This document shows, piece after piece, positions 38,364 through 46,606 of a stretch of DNA of 64,000 bases. The stretch's first letter is position 1; every line of letters starts with the position of its first letter. The notes under the pieces are model-generated. The model was given only the letters and a program-made list of their open reading frames with translations, had not been told where the DNA came from and made no database searches. Where the stretch lies: assembly GCA_000168995.1 (NCBI GenBank), contig AAUX01000001.1, forward strand, positions 620,001 to 684,000, given 5' to 3'. The stretch is from Methylophilales bacterium HTCC2181. GTDB taxonomy: Bacteria; Pseudomonadota; Gammaproteobacteria; Burkholderiales; Methylophilaceae. The position numbers were made by a program, and so were the translations under genes.

Positions 38364-38567
38364 AAGCACACTGTGCCAATGACAACCCGTCACTCAACCC
38401 TTTGATTGTTGAGCTTCTAGGCTCTTAACACAATTAAAAAAACACCCCATAAATAGAAAGCTAACTTATAATACGATAAATCCTGGAATCTGCTAACGAC
38501 GCCTCTATTACGTTACTCCTTAAATTAACCTTTAGCGAATGTGAAAGAAAAGGAATGCTAAAAATAT
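38359..38567 (+). promoter_or_regulatory. Leader type B, copy 3, degenerate (module 5)
   Basis: -10 TATAAT at 38467-38472. The common box begins at 38485, but the 3' arm of the inverted repeat has decayed: TTACGTTACTC (38508-38518) now faces GCGAATGTGAA (38535-38545). The start codon lies further away, after a new AAAAGGA ribosome binding site region. Confidence 0.6.
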
Positions 38568-39107
38568 ATGTTACGACCTAAAATTAACTTACTCCGAATG
38601 TATGTTTTGATGGCTGTCATGCATAACCCAATCGTTCAAGCGGAAAATACTAAATCCGATAATAATATTTATGGCGCTCTTAAATGGACCTTTGGAGAAG
38701 GAATAAAACCAGAGGCCGTCGTAGGTTTGAGACGCGCTAAAATAAATACCAGTGGGAATGTTGACGGACAAGACTTCTCTTTAACCGTAAAGTTTTTTGA
38801 TGGTCTTGAGATCCAACAGGTACGTGGAAAATATTTTAATGGAAAAGAAAATATCCAAAGCGAGCTCAGTCTAGGATTTGACTTAAAAAAGGGGATGTTT
38901 TCTGGTGTCGGGCTTAATGCTCCCTACCTTAATACAGGTATTGATATTTTTCCGCTCTCTAATTATACAATTGAGACTTACCTTCATTTGGATACAGTCG
39001 CAAAATACAAGAGAATGCAATCAACCCAAGAACAATCTTTTCTTTTTGGGCAGGAAGAGCAAATTGGTGATTTCCTTGGTGGTGGGATGGATTTAAGTGG
39101 CATATAG
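38568..39107 (+). CDS. Exported protein, paralogue of the module 1 protein
   Basis: 179 residues. The signal-like N-terminus (MLRPKINLLRMYVLMAVMHNPIVQA) differs from the MKKIL type of the other modules. The mature part shares the layout of the protein at 31539: IYGALKWTFGEG, FSLTVKFFDGLEIQQVRGKYFNGKE, LSLGFDLKKGMFSGVGLNAPYLNTGIDIF, and a C-terminal glycine-rich tail (GDFLGGGMDLSGI). Probably a small beta-structured periplasmic or outer-membrane protein. Function unknown. Confidence 0.7.
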   Translation: MLRPKINLLRMYVLMAVMHNPIVQAENTKSDNNIYGALKWTFGEGIKPEAVVGLRRAKINTSGNVDGQDFSLTVKFFDGLEIQQVRGKYFNGKENIQSELSLGFDLKKGMFSGVGLNAPYLNTGIDIFPLSNYTIETYLHLDTVAKYKRMQSTQEQSFLFGQEEQIGDFLGGGMDLSGI

Positions 39108-39121
39108 ATAGCGTCATCTTT

Positions 39122-39814
39122 ATGAAAAATCCTAAGCTGGTAAGCATTTTAACCCCAACATACAATCGAAGAAGATTTATCCCTCAATATTTACATAATA
39201 TCAAACACCAAGACTATAAAGGGAACATTGAAATTATTATACTTGATGATGGGATTGATAATATCTCAGACCTTATCCCCAATGACGAGCGCTTTAAATA
39301 TATAAAGATTAATTCAAAACAACCTATTGGTTATAAGAGAAACTTTCTTTGTCATGAGGCCCGTGGCGATATCTTAATTCATATGGATGATGATGATTAT
39401 TACCCACCACAACGGATTAGTCATGCCGTTGAAACCTTATCCAACGCTGGGGACGAGACACTGATAGCAGGTTCATCCCTGATCTATTTTTACGACAAAA
39501 ACTTAGGCATTCGTCAATTTGGCAAAATTAATCTGGAACGAGGCTACCATGCCCATGCCGGGACTTTTGCTTTTTTTAAGGAGTATCTAGAGACGAATCA
39601 ATTTGATGATCAAGCACTTAAAGGAGAGGAGCTTATTTTTACTCATCACTTCACTAATCCGCTTAGCCAGCTGAATCCCCTTAAAACCATTCTGGTAACT
39701 AGCCATAACAATAATACGGTTCCAAAAACAAAATTAATGGGCATAGAGACACCGTATACGATTGAACAATTTATTAAGGATAGTCGAGCCTGTCATTTCT
39801 ATAAAACCTTGTGA
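39122..39814 (+). CDS. Glycosyltransferase family 2
   Basis: 230 residues of GT-A fold. The N-terminal LVSILTPTYNRRRFIPQYLHNIKHQDYKG, the UDP-binding IEIIILDDG, and the metal-binding DxD block HMDDDDYYPP are clear, with GEELIFTHHF as the likely catalytic-base region. Short for the family but without obvious truncation. It probably transfers a sugar to a surface glycan. It lies 14 nt after the module 5 gene and may share its transcript. Confidence 0.88.
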   Translation: MKNPKLVSILTPTYNRRRFIPQYLHNIKHQDYKGNIEIIILDDGIDNISDLIPNDERFKYIKINSKQPIGYKRNFLCHEARGDILIHMDDDDYYPPQRISHAVETLSNAGDETLIAGSSLIYFYDKNLGIRQFGKINLERGYHAHAGTFAFFKEYLETNQFDDQALKGEELIFTHHFTNPLSQLNPLKTILVTSHNNNTVPKTKLMGIETPYTIEQFIKDSRACHFYKTL

Positions 39815-40052
39815 TCTAATGCGGCCGAAATGATCTAGCAAAGGCCATAGTATTCAAGTGAGAGTAAATTAAATGTGAGATGGCCGTTCTAAGAAAGAAA
39901 ATAAAATAAGTTCAGCGGAATAATGCCACCCAGAGCTGTGTTGAGAAGCTGCCAGTTGGATTTTTATTTTTGGCTTATTAATTATTTTCTATTTAAATAT
40001 ATGAGTGATACAGTTTTTATAAAAATATTATAAAGAGGTGAAAGCCAAACAT

Positions 40053-40997
40053 TTAAAAGGGAAAGATTTCCTTATGATGAATCATTTTTAACTCCTCTTT
40101 ATTATCTAGCCGCATAATAGCTTCGATTTTATTCATGACTCTCACCAGCATTGGAAAGAGATTATGTTCGTGCATAACACTTTCTTTTGCATGCTGAAGT
40201 TGTTCTTTGAACCTAAGGTCATAATTCTCTTTAATTGCCCTGTCGATTAGTAATATTGACTCCTGAATATTATTAATATTTATCGGTTGAAAAGAATTTT
40301 CTGGAAAATAAGAGTTTAAATTAGGACATCCATAATAGATGGGGTAGGTTCCATTAATGAAACAGTCAGAAAGTTTCTCTGTAAAATAATGATCAAACTC
40401 CGCATTTTCTATAACAATTTGAAATCTATAATTTTCAAGAGACTCTATTTTGTCTGCCATCGTTCTAAACCCCCGGCCAAAAAGATCTAAACTTTCGCCG
40501 TAATGATTTTTTAATTTTTTTGCAAAGTCTATTCGTTTAATATGACCAGGTGTATATTGTTTGTTCGAAGTGATTATGGAGCATAATTTAGACTTCGGTT
40601 TATTTGCAAGCGCTTGCAATTCATAAAAATTCATACATTTTGAATCGTTTGGTTTTTGTGGATCCCAACCCAAAAACCACGTTAATCCGCCATGATGGTA
40701 TATAACCCCCTCTCTGTTCTTGATAGTTTTATCTTGAGTGATTATCCACCTAAATTGGTTGAGGTAATCAATACTATATTTAAAGAAAGAGGGCGGCTCG
40801 GTAGAAATATGTAAGGTATTCTCACTTGGACATTTAATTTTTATAGGTTCTGGTGCATTATCAAAGACCACTAAAAAGTCATAGGGTAAATTTTTTTCAT
40901 TAAAAATAAATTGCCAATCACCCCAGAAGGGTTGCGACCCAGGAAATTGCCTCAACCAAGGATTAGGATGTCTTGATACTACATTTATTGTCTTCAT
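40053..40997 (-). CDS. Glycosyltransferase family 10 (fucosyltransferase-like)
   Basis: 314 residues. The C-terminal donor-binding motif YFTEKLSDCFINGTYPIYYGCPNL is the family 10 signature (F-x-EK...G-x-x-P-IY-x-G) of alpha-1,3/4-fucosyltransferases. The N-terminal acceptor part has STEPPSFFKY and KLCSIITSNKQYTPGHIKRIDFAKKL. It would decorate lipopolysaccharide or another surface glycan. The gene converges on the GT2 gene across 238 nt in which I see nothing. No GDP-fucose synthesis gene is in the window. Confidence 0.85.
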   Translation of the reverse strand: MKTINVVSRHPNPWLRQFPGSQPFWGDWQFIFNEKNLPYDFLVVFDNAPEPIKIKCPSENTLHISTEPPSFFKYSIDYLNQFRWIITQDKTIKNREGVIYHHGGLTWFLGWDPQKPNDSKCMNFYELQALANKPKSKLCSIITSNKQYTPGHIKRIDFAKKLKNHYGESLDLFGRGFRTMADKIESLENYRFQIVIENAEFDHYFTEKLSDCFINGTYPIYYGCPNLNSYFPENSFQPININNIQESILLIDRAIKENYDLRFKEQLQHAKESVMHEHNLFPMLVRVMNKIEAIMRLDNKEELKMIHHKEIFPF

Positions 40998-41376
40998 TTC
41001 TTACGATTCGTTATTTTAAAAACCAAATTTTGTGAGTATTGTATGCGAGAAGTCCAATGTATAATGCCATTTTTATACTATAAGCTAATTGGAACTATTG
41101 AGCTATTTTCATGTTGGTAAATAGATCCTGGAGGCTTAACAAGCTTGGATTTATGGTGGGTTGTCATCGGCCAACTAGAAGCACTTATAGCCTGACTAGT
41201 AACATACCACCTGCATTACTGGTAATAGATTCTCAATTTACTAAAAGGGCATTTTCCAATACCACTATTTTGACCAAGGGTATGGTTATCAGGGGGTATT
41301 ACGCACCCATTTTGCAACTACAGACGACATTGATGCTTTCTAGATCCCCAATTTTTGATGAACTTAGGTAAATTTT
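40998..41376. other. 379-nt interval with no supported gene
   Basis: Lies between the start of the GT10 gene and the stop of ygfZ. An 86-codon frame on the plus strand (41111-41371) has no ribosome binding site or recognisable product. It is probably the right-hand boundary region between accessory DNA and the mxa-ygfZ operon. Confidence 0.4.
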
Positions 41377-42273
41377 TTAGTCAATAAGCCTTAATGAATG
41401 GCCATGTAAAGCTAGATGATCTTTTACGCTATCAACTTTAAGCTCAAAAAGAATGTCAGACTCTGATTTATCGGACGAATAATCTATTACCTGCCCAACT
41501 AAAGTTTCATTAGTGAGAATTTCATTGCCCAAATTTAACAATGTTTTATCACCGCTCCACACCCCCCTAAACAAACGTTTTTTTACCGTTCCAAGGTAGT
41601 GCGTTCTAGCCACAATCTCCTGCCCTGTGTAACAACCCTTTTTAAAGTTAATCGCATTTATTAAGTCTAAATTAAGGGACTGAGGAATAAATTTTCCTTG
41701 GGTTTCTAGGTAGATATTTGGAATCTTGTTGGTAATGCTTGTCTGCTTCCAACACTCGCAAGTCTTTTCTACGACATGTGTTTTATGAGCAGTCATAAAT
41801 GTAGTAATAGTCGAATTGTCTGCCAAGCAAAGGTAGCGTGGGTTTATGCCAGAAATCCTTGTTACATGCATACCCTCACGCAAAAACGACTGCATAGTAT
41901 TTGTATTTTCAGGGAAACCAACTTTGTCACAAAGGCCTTCTCCTGCAAACTCAAAGCCCTGCAATCGGATGGTTGTATTAATGGCAATCACGACCTTGGA
42001 TCGTAATACGTACATAGCTAGTTTTTTAGCAATATTTTCAGCAATGCATTGCGGACAAATAAGAAAAAAACTGTCATGCAGTTTAAGTATATGAAAGAAA
42101 GCTAACAGCCGTCCTTTAGGGTTACATAAACCCGCATACACACTAGTTGTCTCATTAACCAGATTTATGTCGTTAGTGATCTGACCTTGTAGAAAGGTCG
42201 AGGCATCTTCACCCGAAACTTCAATTAACGAGAATTCTTTATGGAGAGGGTAAAGGCTTAAGGTTGTTTGCAT
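41377..42273 (-). CDS. ygfZ: Folate-dependent Fe-S protein maturation factor YgfZ
   Basis: 298 residues. A GcvT-like tetrahydrofolate-binding protein that helps maintain some iron-sulphur enzymes, including tRNA-modifying MiaB. The conserved motif KGCYTGQEIVARTHY with its redox-active cysteine is present, as is the N-terminal LIEVSGEDASTFLQGQITNDI. It lies only 3 nt after the mxaL stop codon and is thus the last gene of the mxa operon, an arrangement worth noting. Confidence 0.93.
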   Translation of the reverse strand: MQTTLSLYPLHKEFSLIEVSGEDASTFLQGQITNDINLVNETTSVYAGLCNPKGRLLAFFHILKLHDSFFLICPQCIAENIAKKLAMYVLRSKVVIAINTTIRLQGFEFAGEGLCDKVGFPENTNTMQSFLREGMHVTRISGINPRYLCLADNSTITTFMTAHKTHVVEKTCECWKQTSITNKIPNIYLETQGKFIPQSLNLDLINAINFKKGCYTGQEIVARTHYLGTVKKRLFRGVWSGDKTLLNLGNEILTNETLVGQVIDYSSDKSESDILFELKVDSVKDHLALHGHSLRLID

Positions 42274-42276
42274 GGA

Positions 42277-43230
42277 TTATTTCTTAAAAAATCTTTGAAT
42301 TTTGTTAAGGGAAATAAATCGGATTAAAAAAATTACTAAGGCAAATAAAATGAGGATATGCCTTAAGGGTAACTGTGATTGGTCTCGCCATGCTGGTTTT
42401 TGTTTGCCCATAGCATCCAATACCGCTTGCTCATCAGTGGCTCTGACATACCGACCCTTAATCTCCTTGCTCAGATCAATCAGATACTTCTCGTCTAGTC
42501 GAGACAGATAACGATCGCTTGCTCCGCTTGCAACATAGTCATTCCTTGCACCAATATTACCTTGTGATATTTGTGCCATTCCCGGTTGCAATGCGAAGCT
42601 TTCATTTGACCAGTAGCCGATCAGCTGGTTCTTATTGTCATACTTGGGGATAGCGGTTCCCTCGAAGGTACCAACTCCTGCAAGAAGCCAGTCATTACCC
42701 CCCTGAAACTGTGTTAAATCCCTGGTGTTAAATACGTGCAGTTTCGGGGCCTCTTCACCATCAGTAAAATAAATCACCTGGGCAGATTCTGGGAAGCTAC
42801 GAATGAGCCTAGCAAGATTAACCATGGACTCTCTGATACGGGTATTTCCCGACCACGTTGAGCGCCAGTCAAGATTATCTATAGTGCTATTGATGGCGCT
42901 AAAGTTTTCACAAACCTCAATAGGTGTATAGGTAGCGGCAACGCTAACACCGGCAAACATACCAATACTGACTTTCGATTCACACGGAAGCCTACCAAGA
43001 ACCTTTCTCAGTGTAGCCTTGGTGTAATCAATACGAGATACCTTCTCTAAACCAACAGTCATGTCTTTTGTATTCATGCTCTGAGAAATATCGACAATAA
43101 AAATGTAATTAAAAATGTTTCGGGTTACGGGAATACTTGGGTTAATTAGTGCCAGACTAAGACATAGAAATGTCAGAAACAAAAGAAGGAGGTTGGTATC
43201 TTGTCTTAACTTCGTATAAATCTTTATCAT
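42277..43230 (-). CDS. mxaL: MxaL-like von Willebrand factor A membrane protein
   Basis: 317 residues. An N-terminal TM (about 13-30), then a VWA domain with the MIDAS motif DISQS (IFIVDISQSMNTKD) and the later T/D residues (FTDGEEAP), then a C-terminal TM (HILILFALVIFLI). Matches MxaL, one of the proteins needed for assembly or calcium loading of methanol dehydrogenase. The start overlaps the mxaK stop by four bases. A BatA/BatB-like aerotolerance protein is the alternative reading, but gene order favours Mxa. Confidence 0.8.
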   Translation of the reverse strand: MIKIYTKLRQDTNLLLLFLTFLCLSLALINPSIPVTRNIFNYIFIVDISQSMNTKDMTVGLEKVSRIDYTKATLRKVLGRLPCESKVSIGMFAGVSVAATYTPIEVCENFSAINSTIDNLDWRSTWSGNTRIRESMVNLARLIRSFPESAQVIYFTDGEEAPKLHVFNTRDLTQFQGGNDWLLAGVGTFEGTAIPKYDNKNQLIGYWSNESFALQPGMAQISQGNIGARNDYVASGASDRYLSRLDEKYLIDLSKEIKGRYVRATDEQAVLDAMGKQKPAWRDQSQLPLRHILILFALVIFLIRFISLNKIQRFFKK

Positions 43231-43775
43231 GGTAGGCCAACAGGAATATTACCCATGATCAGTCCAGGCGAGTCCGAATCGCCCACACCCGGAGTTGGAT
43301 CTCCCGGAAGCATAGTCAGCAAACGATCAAGGTTATGCTTGGCATCCCAATGCGTATTATTTAACTTCAGTGATTGGACATAGGCTTTTTTTGCCTGTCG
43401 AAACAGGTACTCTGCCTCGTCCCGAACTGTCATGCTGGTACCATTGATAATTAAGCCGCGATTAAAAAATATATTGCCGATATTGTAATGTATTGCCGAC
43501 TGTTGATCGGTATTAGCTTCTTCTACAAGATTGTTGAACAGAATGGTTGCTTCCTTAAACATGCCTTTGGTAGCAAGCCAGTAGGCAATAGAAAAACGTG
43601 ATTCAAAGCTTCGAGAAAATACTTCCGAAGAATCGCCTACTGCGACAGCCTGGTTAAAATTTTGTACGCGATACATTTTTACGCTAGAGTCCACAAGCAG
43701 ATAAAGGCTTATAACGATTGTCATAATAGACAGATAGGTTATCTTTTTGACGGTTATTAGGTCGCTTATTTTCAT
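43227..43775 (-). CDS. mxaK: MxaK-like protein
   Basis: 182 residues. One N-terminal TM (ITYLSIMTIVISLYLLV), then a helical TPR-like region (AIHYNIGNIFFNRG, AKKAYVQSLKLNNTHWDAKHNLDRLL) and a proline/glycine-rich tail ending MGNIPVGLP, which is characteristic of MxaK. It overlaps both neighbours by four bases. Periplasmic partner of the VWA proteins MxaC and MxaL. Confidence 0.8.
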   Translation of the reverse strand: MKISDLITVKKITYLSIMTIVISLYLLVDSSVKMYRVQNFNQAVAVGDSSEVFSRSFESRFSIAYWLATKGMFKEATILFNNLVEEANTDQQSAIHYNIGNIFFNRGLIINGTSMTVRDEAEYLFRQAKKAYVQSLKLNNTHWDAKHNLDRLLTMLPGDPTPGVGDSDSPGLIMGNIPVGLP

Positions 43776-44746
43776 CGTAATGATTTTACCTCAATAAATT
43801 TCAATAGTAATAATAGCAAGCTTAAAAATAGTGCTGCAAGCAGAAAAGGGAGAGAGTAACTCTTTCCCGGTATTCTTTCTGAATACGCAATCGGTTTCTT
43901 TTCCTTCAGGCTGATATCCTTAATTGCTGTCTCAAGAGACTTTGGATCTTCTGCTTCATAGGCCTTAAAGGGTGATCGAAAGGTACTAAAGTATTCATAG
44001 AGCTCAATTTGGGGTGGAAGCTGATCTTCATCTCTTGGCACATAATCTTCATCAAAAATACTAATCCCTCCCTCTTGCTTTAAGACGATCCAATAAAGAC
44101 CAATATCAAACCTATCAAACCAATCCCTGATTTTTTGTTGGGTGTTTGCGTCTATTCTTCCTGCACCATCTGACAATAAGATTACCGCCCGGGAACCTGA
44201 GTCAGCAACTTCATTAAAAAGTGCTGCACTACTCGTTAAGCCCGCCCCTATATTGGTTTGAAATAATGCATTACCGGCAGTCGCTGTAACAGCCGCTTTG
44301 ATTGCCTCTTTATTTTCTGTTAGTGGTAGAACAAACATAGCCGAGTTACTGAAGGTTATGACCCCGACCATATCATTTGTTCTGGCCTCAAAAAAATCAA
44401 TAATGAGCCGGCTTGCCGCAGCAGACTTCGTTTCACCAGCCTTGTCACCACCTCCTGAAAAAGGATCATCCATGGACGCGCTCCTATCTAAGACTAATCC
44501 AATTTGTGCTCCCTCACCAACCCTTTCAACTACTTTTTGATCAGAAAATGGTTCAGCAAGGAGGACTACGAGAAGGGCAATAATAACCGAGCTTAGAAAT
44601 TTTAATAACACACCAATAATCGTTGATAGCGGATCTGATGGAATCATTTCGTTCCATGAATAATTATTATTGCTCGATTGAAAAAAAATAAAAGGAACCG
44701 CGATAAGTGGAAGAAAAAAAAGCACCCAGGCATTAAGGAAATTCAT
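43772..44746 (-). CDS. mxaC: MxaC-like von Willebrand factor A membrane protein
   Basis: 324 residues. TM segments at about residues 5-22 and 45-65 and at the C-terminus (SLPFLLAALFLSLLLLLLKF) flank a VWA domain with the MIDAS motif DRSAS (LVLDRSASMDDP) and SDGAGRID. In the six-gene order it takes the MxaC place, between MxaA and MxaK. The start ATG shares its last base with the mxaA stop codon. Confidence 0.8.
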   Translation of the reverse strand: MNFLNAWVLFFLPLIAVPFIFFQSSNNNYSWNEMIPSDPLSTIIGVLLKFLSSVIIALLVVLLAEPFSDQKVVERVGEGAQIGLVLDRSASMDDPFSGGGDKAGETKSAAASRLIIDFFEARTNDMVGVITFSNSAMFVLPLTENKEAIKAAVTATAGNALFQTNIGAGLTSSAALFNEVADSGSRAVILLSDGAGRIDANTQQKIRDWFDRFDIGLYWIVLKQEGGISIFDEDYVPRDEDQLPPQIELYEYFSTFRSPFKAYEAEDPKSLETAIKDISLKEKKPIAYSERIPGKSYSLPFLLAALFLSLLLLLLKFIEVKSLR

Positions 44747-45738
44747 TAGCTACTCAATTTTTTTAAATCAGACGTATCAACTATGAGTTTTCTCTCACAC
44801 ATACGGCAATGCAGAGAAAATAATTTGAGCCAGGCATACGTCTTGGATAGATCGTGGGCTTTCTTTTGCTCAAAGAATACGTCCCGAGATAAGGTAAAAA
44901 ATTCATCAATCTCCGAATCTATCTTTCTGAAAGAGGGGTTTTGCTGATACAAGAAGTGTTTATTATCCATAAACAAGGTTTGGTTGATCGTTTTATCAAA
45001 GCTGGCATGTAGAGCTTTTATGAAGAGCTCTATATTAGCCTGAGAGGCTGGGATTTTTTTAAATTTTCTATAAGTATGGCTAAACCATTTATTGAGTTTT
45101 GGGACCCATGAGTATTTGCTGTAGATATAAAGCAATACTACTAAGGACAAGACAAGGGCAGTGATGGCATAGCGCATTTTTTGCAGAATAACCGTCGAAT
45201 CAATAAAGAAAGGACCTCGATAACCACTCATATCGTCTTCAACTTTTATATCACCAAATACGGCAATAGGAGATACCGCAACTGTTAGTGCAGGAATGCG
45301 ATATTTAAAGACATTATCCGGGTCAGCAGGATTAACTACCCTGTAATAATCCGCAGTAATAAATGCCGGTTTTGCCACCACATTGTTCGTAAAAATTTGG
45401 TACGTAAGACTGATGTCATAGGTTGTCCCTTCTTTCGTCGCTTTCTTGGTATGGTTAGACTCTACCAAGGACATTCCAAGTAGCTGTCCTCGATACCTTT
45501 TTTCATACCCCACTATTGGAAGGGACTCCTCAACCAAGTAGAAGGGTTTTTTAATCGTGATATTAATTTGTCGTGTAATGGTATCACCAACCGTAAATCC
45601 GACTTTTTGTTCAGGGTCTATAATGTTTAGATCAATATACTTAGGATCAATGTCGCGGAATTTTTTGGGATCTTCAAATGCACCAATTCCATTACCTAAT
45701 AAACATAGAAAAAAGATAGTGAGCAGATATCTATGCAT
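44746..45738 (-). CDS. mxaA: MxaA-like periplasmic protein
   Basis: 330 residues from the ATG at 45738, selected because it gives a normal signal peptide (MHRYLLTIFFLCLLGNGIGA). A longer frame exists inside mxaS. The periplasmic part is beta-rich (VGFTVGDTITRQINITIKKPFYL, SLTYQIFTNN), followed by one TM (AITALVLSLVVLLYIYSKY) and a helical cytoplasmic end. MxaA is required for calcium insertion into the classical methanol dehydrogenase. It resembles BatD in plan. Confidence 0.75.
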   Translation of the reverse strand: MHRYLLTIFFLCLLGNGIGAFEDPKKFRDIDPKYIDLNIIDPEQKVGFTVGDTITRQINITIKKPFYLVEESLPIVGYEKRYRGQLLGMSLVESNHTKKATKEGTTYDISLTYQIFTNNVVAKPAFITADYYRVVNPADPDNVFKYRIPALTVAVSPIAVFGDIKVEDDMSGYRGPFFIDSTVILQKMRYAITALVLSLVVLLYIYSKYSWVPKLNKWFSHTYRKFKKIPASQANIELFIKALHASFDKTINQTLFMDNKHFLYQQNPSFRKIDSEIDEFFTLSRDVFFEQKKAHDLSKTYAWLKLFSLHCRMCERKLIVDTSDLKKLSS

Positions 45739-46606
45739 GAAAATACTCATTGAAGTATTGCGACATAGCAAAGGTATCAAACTTCTCCCCCACAAAAAAA
45801 GGAGGGCAGTCATACTCAAGAAAAACCTCCTCTAAATCAGTTTTTCTTTTGCTGTAACTGGCCTTAATTTTTTCTAACATATTACCTCGGAGAAATATTG
45901 TTTGTTCTTGACCAGACTCTGGGTCATTAATAGTAATCACACCAAACTTAGGAAGATTTTCATATTCATTTTTATTCCATAAGATGACGGGTATGACGCG
46001 ATGCTTTCTTAAATGCCTAAGTGTTGAGCGGATATCAACCATAGGCATATGGAAGTCAGAGATAAGAAAAACAAGGGTCTGATCCTTTGGAATATGTTGA
46101 TATAAATTACCCATCCCTTTCTGACCAGAACTCTTTGCATGGTAACTGCTAAGCCTTTGAATTAATGCTTCCGTTCTGTGCGGCCTGTAAGATAGTGGGG
46201 AAACCCAACTCGGGTCAATTTTATCATTAAACCCAATAAATCCAATAGCATCACTTTTGGCCATCACTGAGTTGGTTATAATGGAGGCGATTTCCGATGC
46301 AAACTTATGTTTGGATTTATCTGTACCAAAATTCATGCTAGCTGAAAGGTCTGATGCAATGACAATAGGCGTAGCACTTCTTTGGTTGAAAATTCTTACT
46401 TGAACTTGTTCAAAAGGATCGCGAATGGTCTGTCTTATATCAATTCTTCTAGGATCAGGATAATCAATAATAGTGGCATGGCCAGCAAATTCAATACCCA
46501 TCCCACGCTGAGCACTTTTATGCTGACCGGGATGATAGCCCCTTGATTTCCAGTTAATATGGTAATCAAAAGTGTCGTTTAGGAATTCCATTGAATTACG
46601 GTGCAC
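45731..46606 (-). CDS. mxaS: MxaS-like DUF58 protein
   Basis: 291 residues from a GTG start; an ATG five codons later (46591) is possible and would remove the overlap with mxaR. DUF58 with the signature YHPGQHKSAQRGMGIEFAGH and a VWA-like core (VIASDLSASMNFG, VFLISDFHMPM). Soluble. DUF58 proteins pair with MoxR ATPases, here the gene just upstream. The mxaA start lies within its last codons. Confidence 0.8.
   Translation of the reverse strand: MHRNSMEFLNDTFDYHINWKSRGYHPGQHKSAQRGMGIEFAGHATIIDYPDPRRIDIRQTIRDPFEQVQVRIFNQRSATPIVIASDLSASMNFGTDKSKHKFASEIASIITNSVMAKSDAIGFIGFNDKIDPSWVSPLSYRPHRTEALIQRLSSYHAKSSGQKGMGNLYQHIPKDQTLVFLISDFHMPMVDIRSTLRHLRKHRVIPVILWNKNEYENLPKFGVITINDPESGQEQTIFLRGNMLEKIKASYSKRKTDLEEVFLEYDCPPFFVGEKFDTFAMSQYFNEYFHA

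Noticed and set aside
31301-38567. CRISPR-like or integron-like array
   Set aside because: Repeats are 127-203 nt with whole genes between them. There are no short regularly spaced repeats, no integron integrase and no attC-type imperfect palindromes at gene ends.
41111-41371. 86-codon plus-strand reading frame
   Set aside because: No ribosome binding site or family features; probably chance in a 379-nt spacer.
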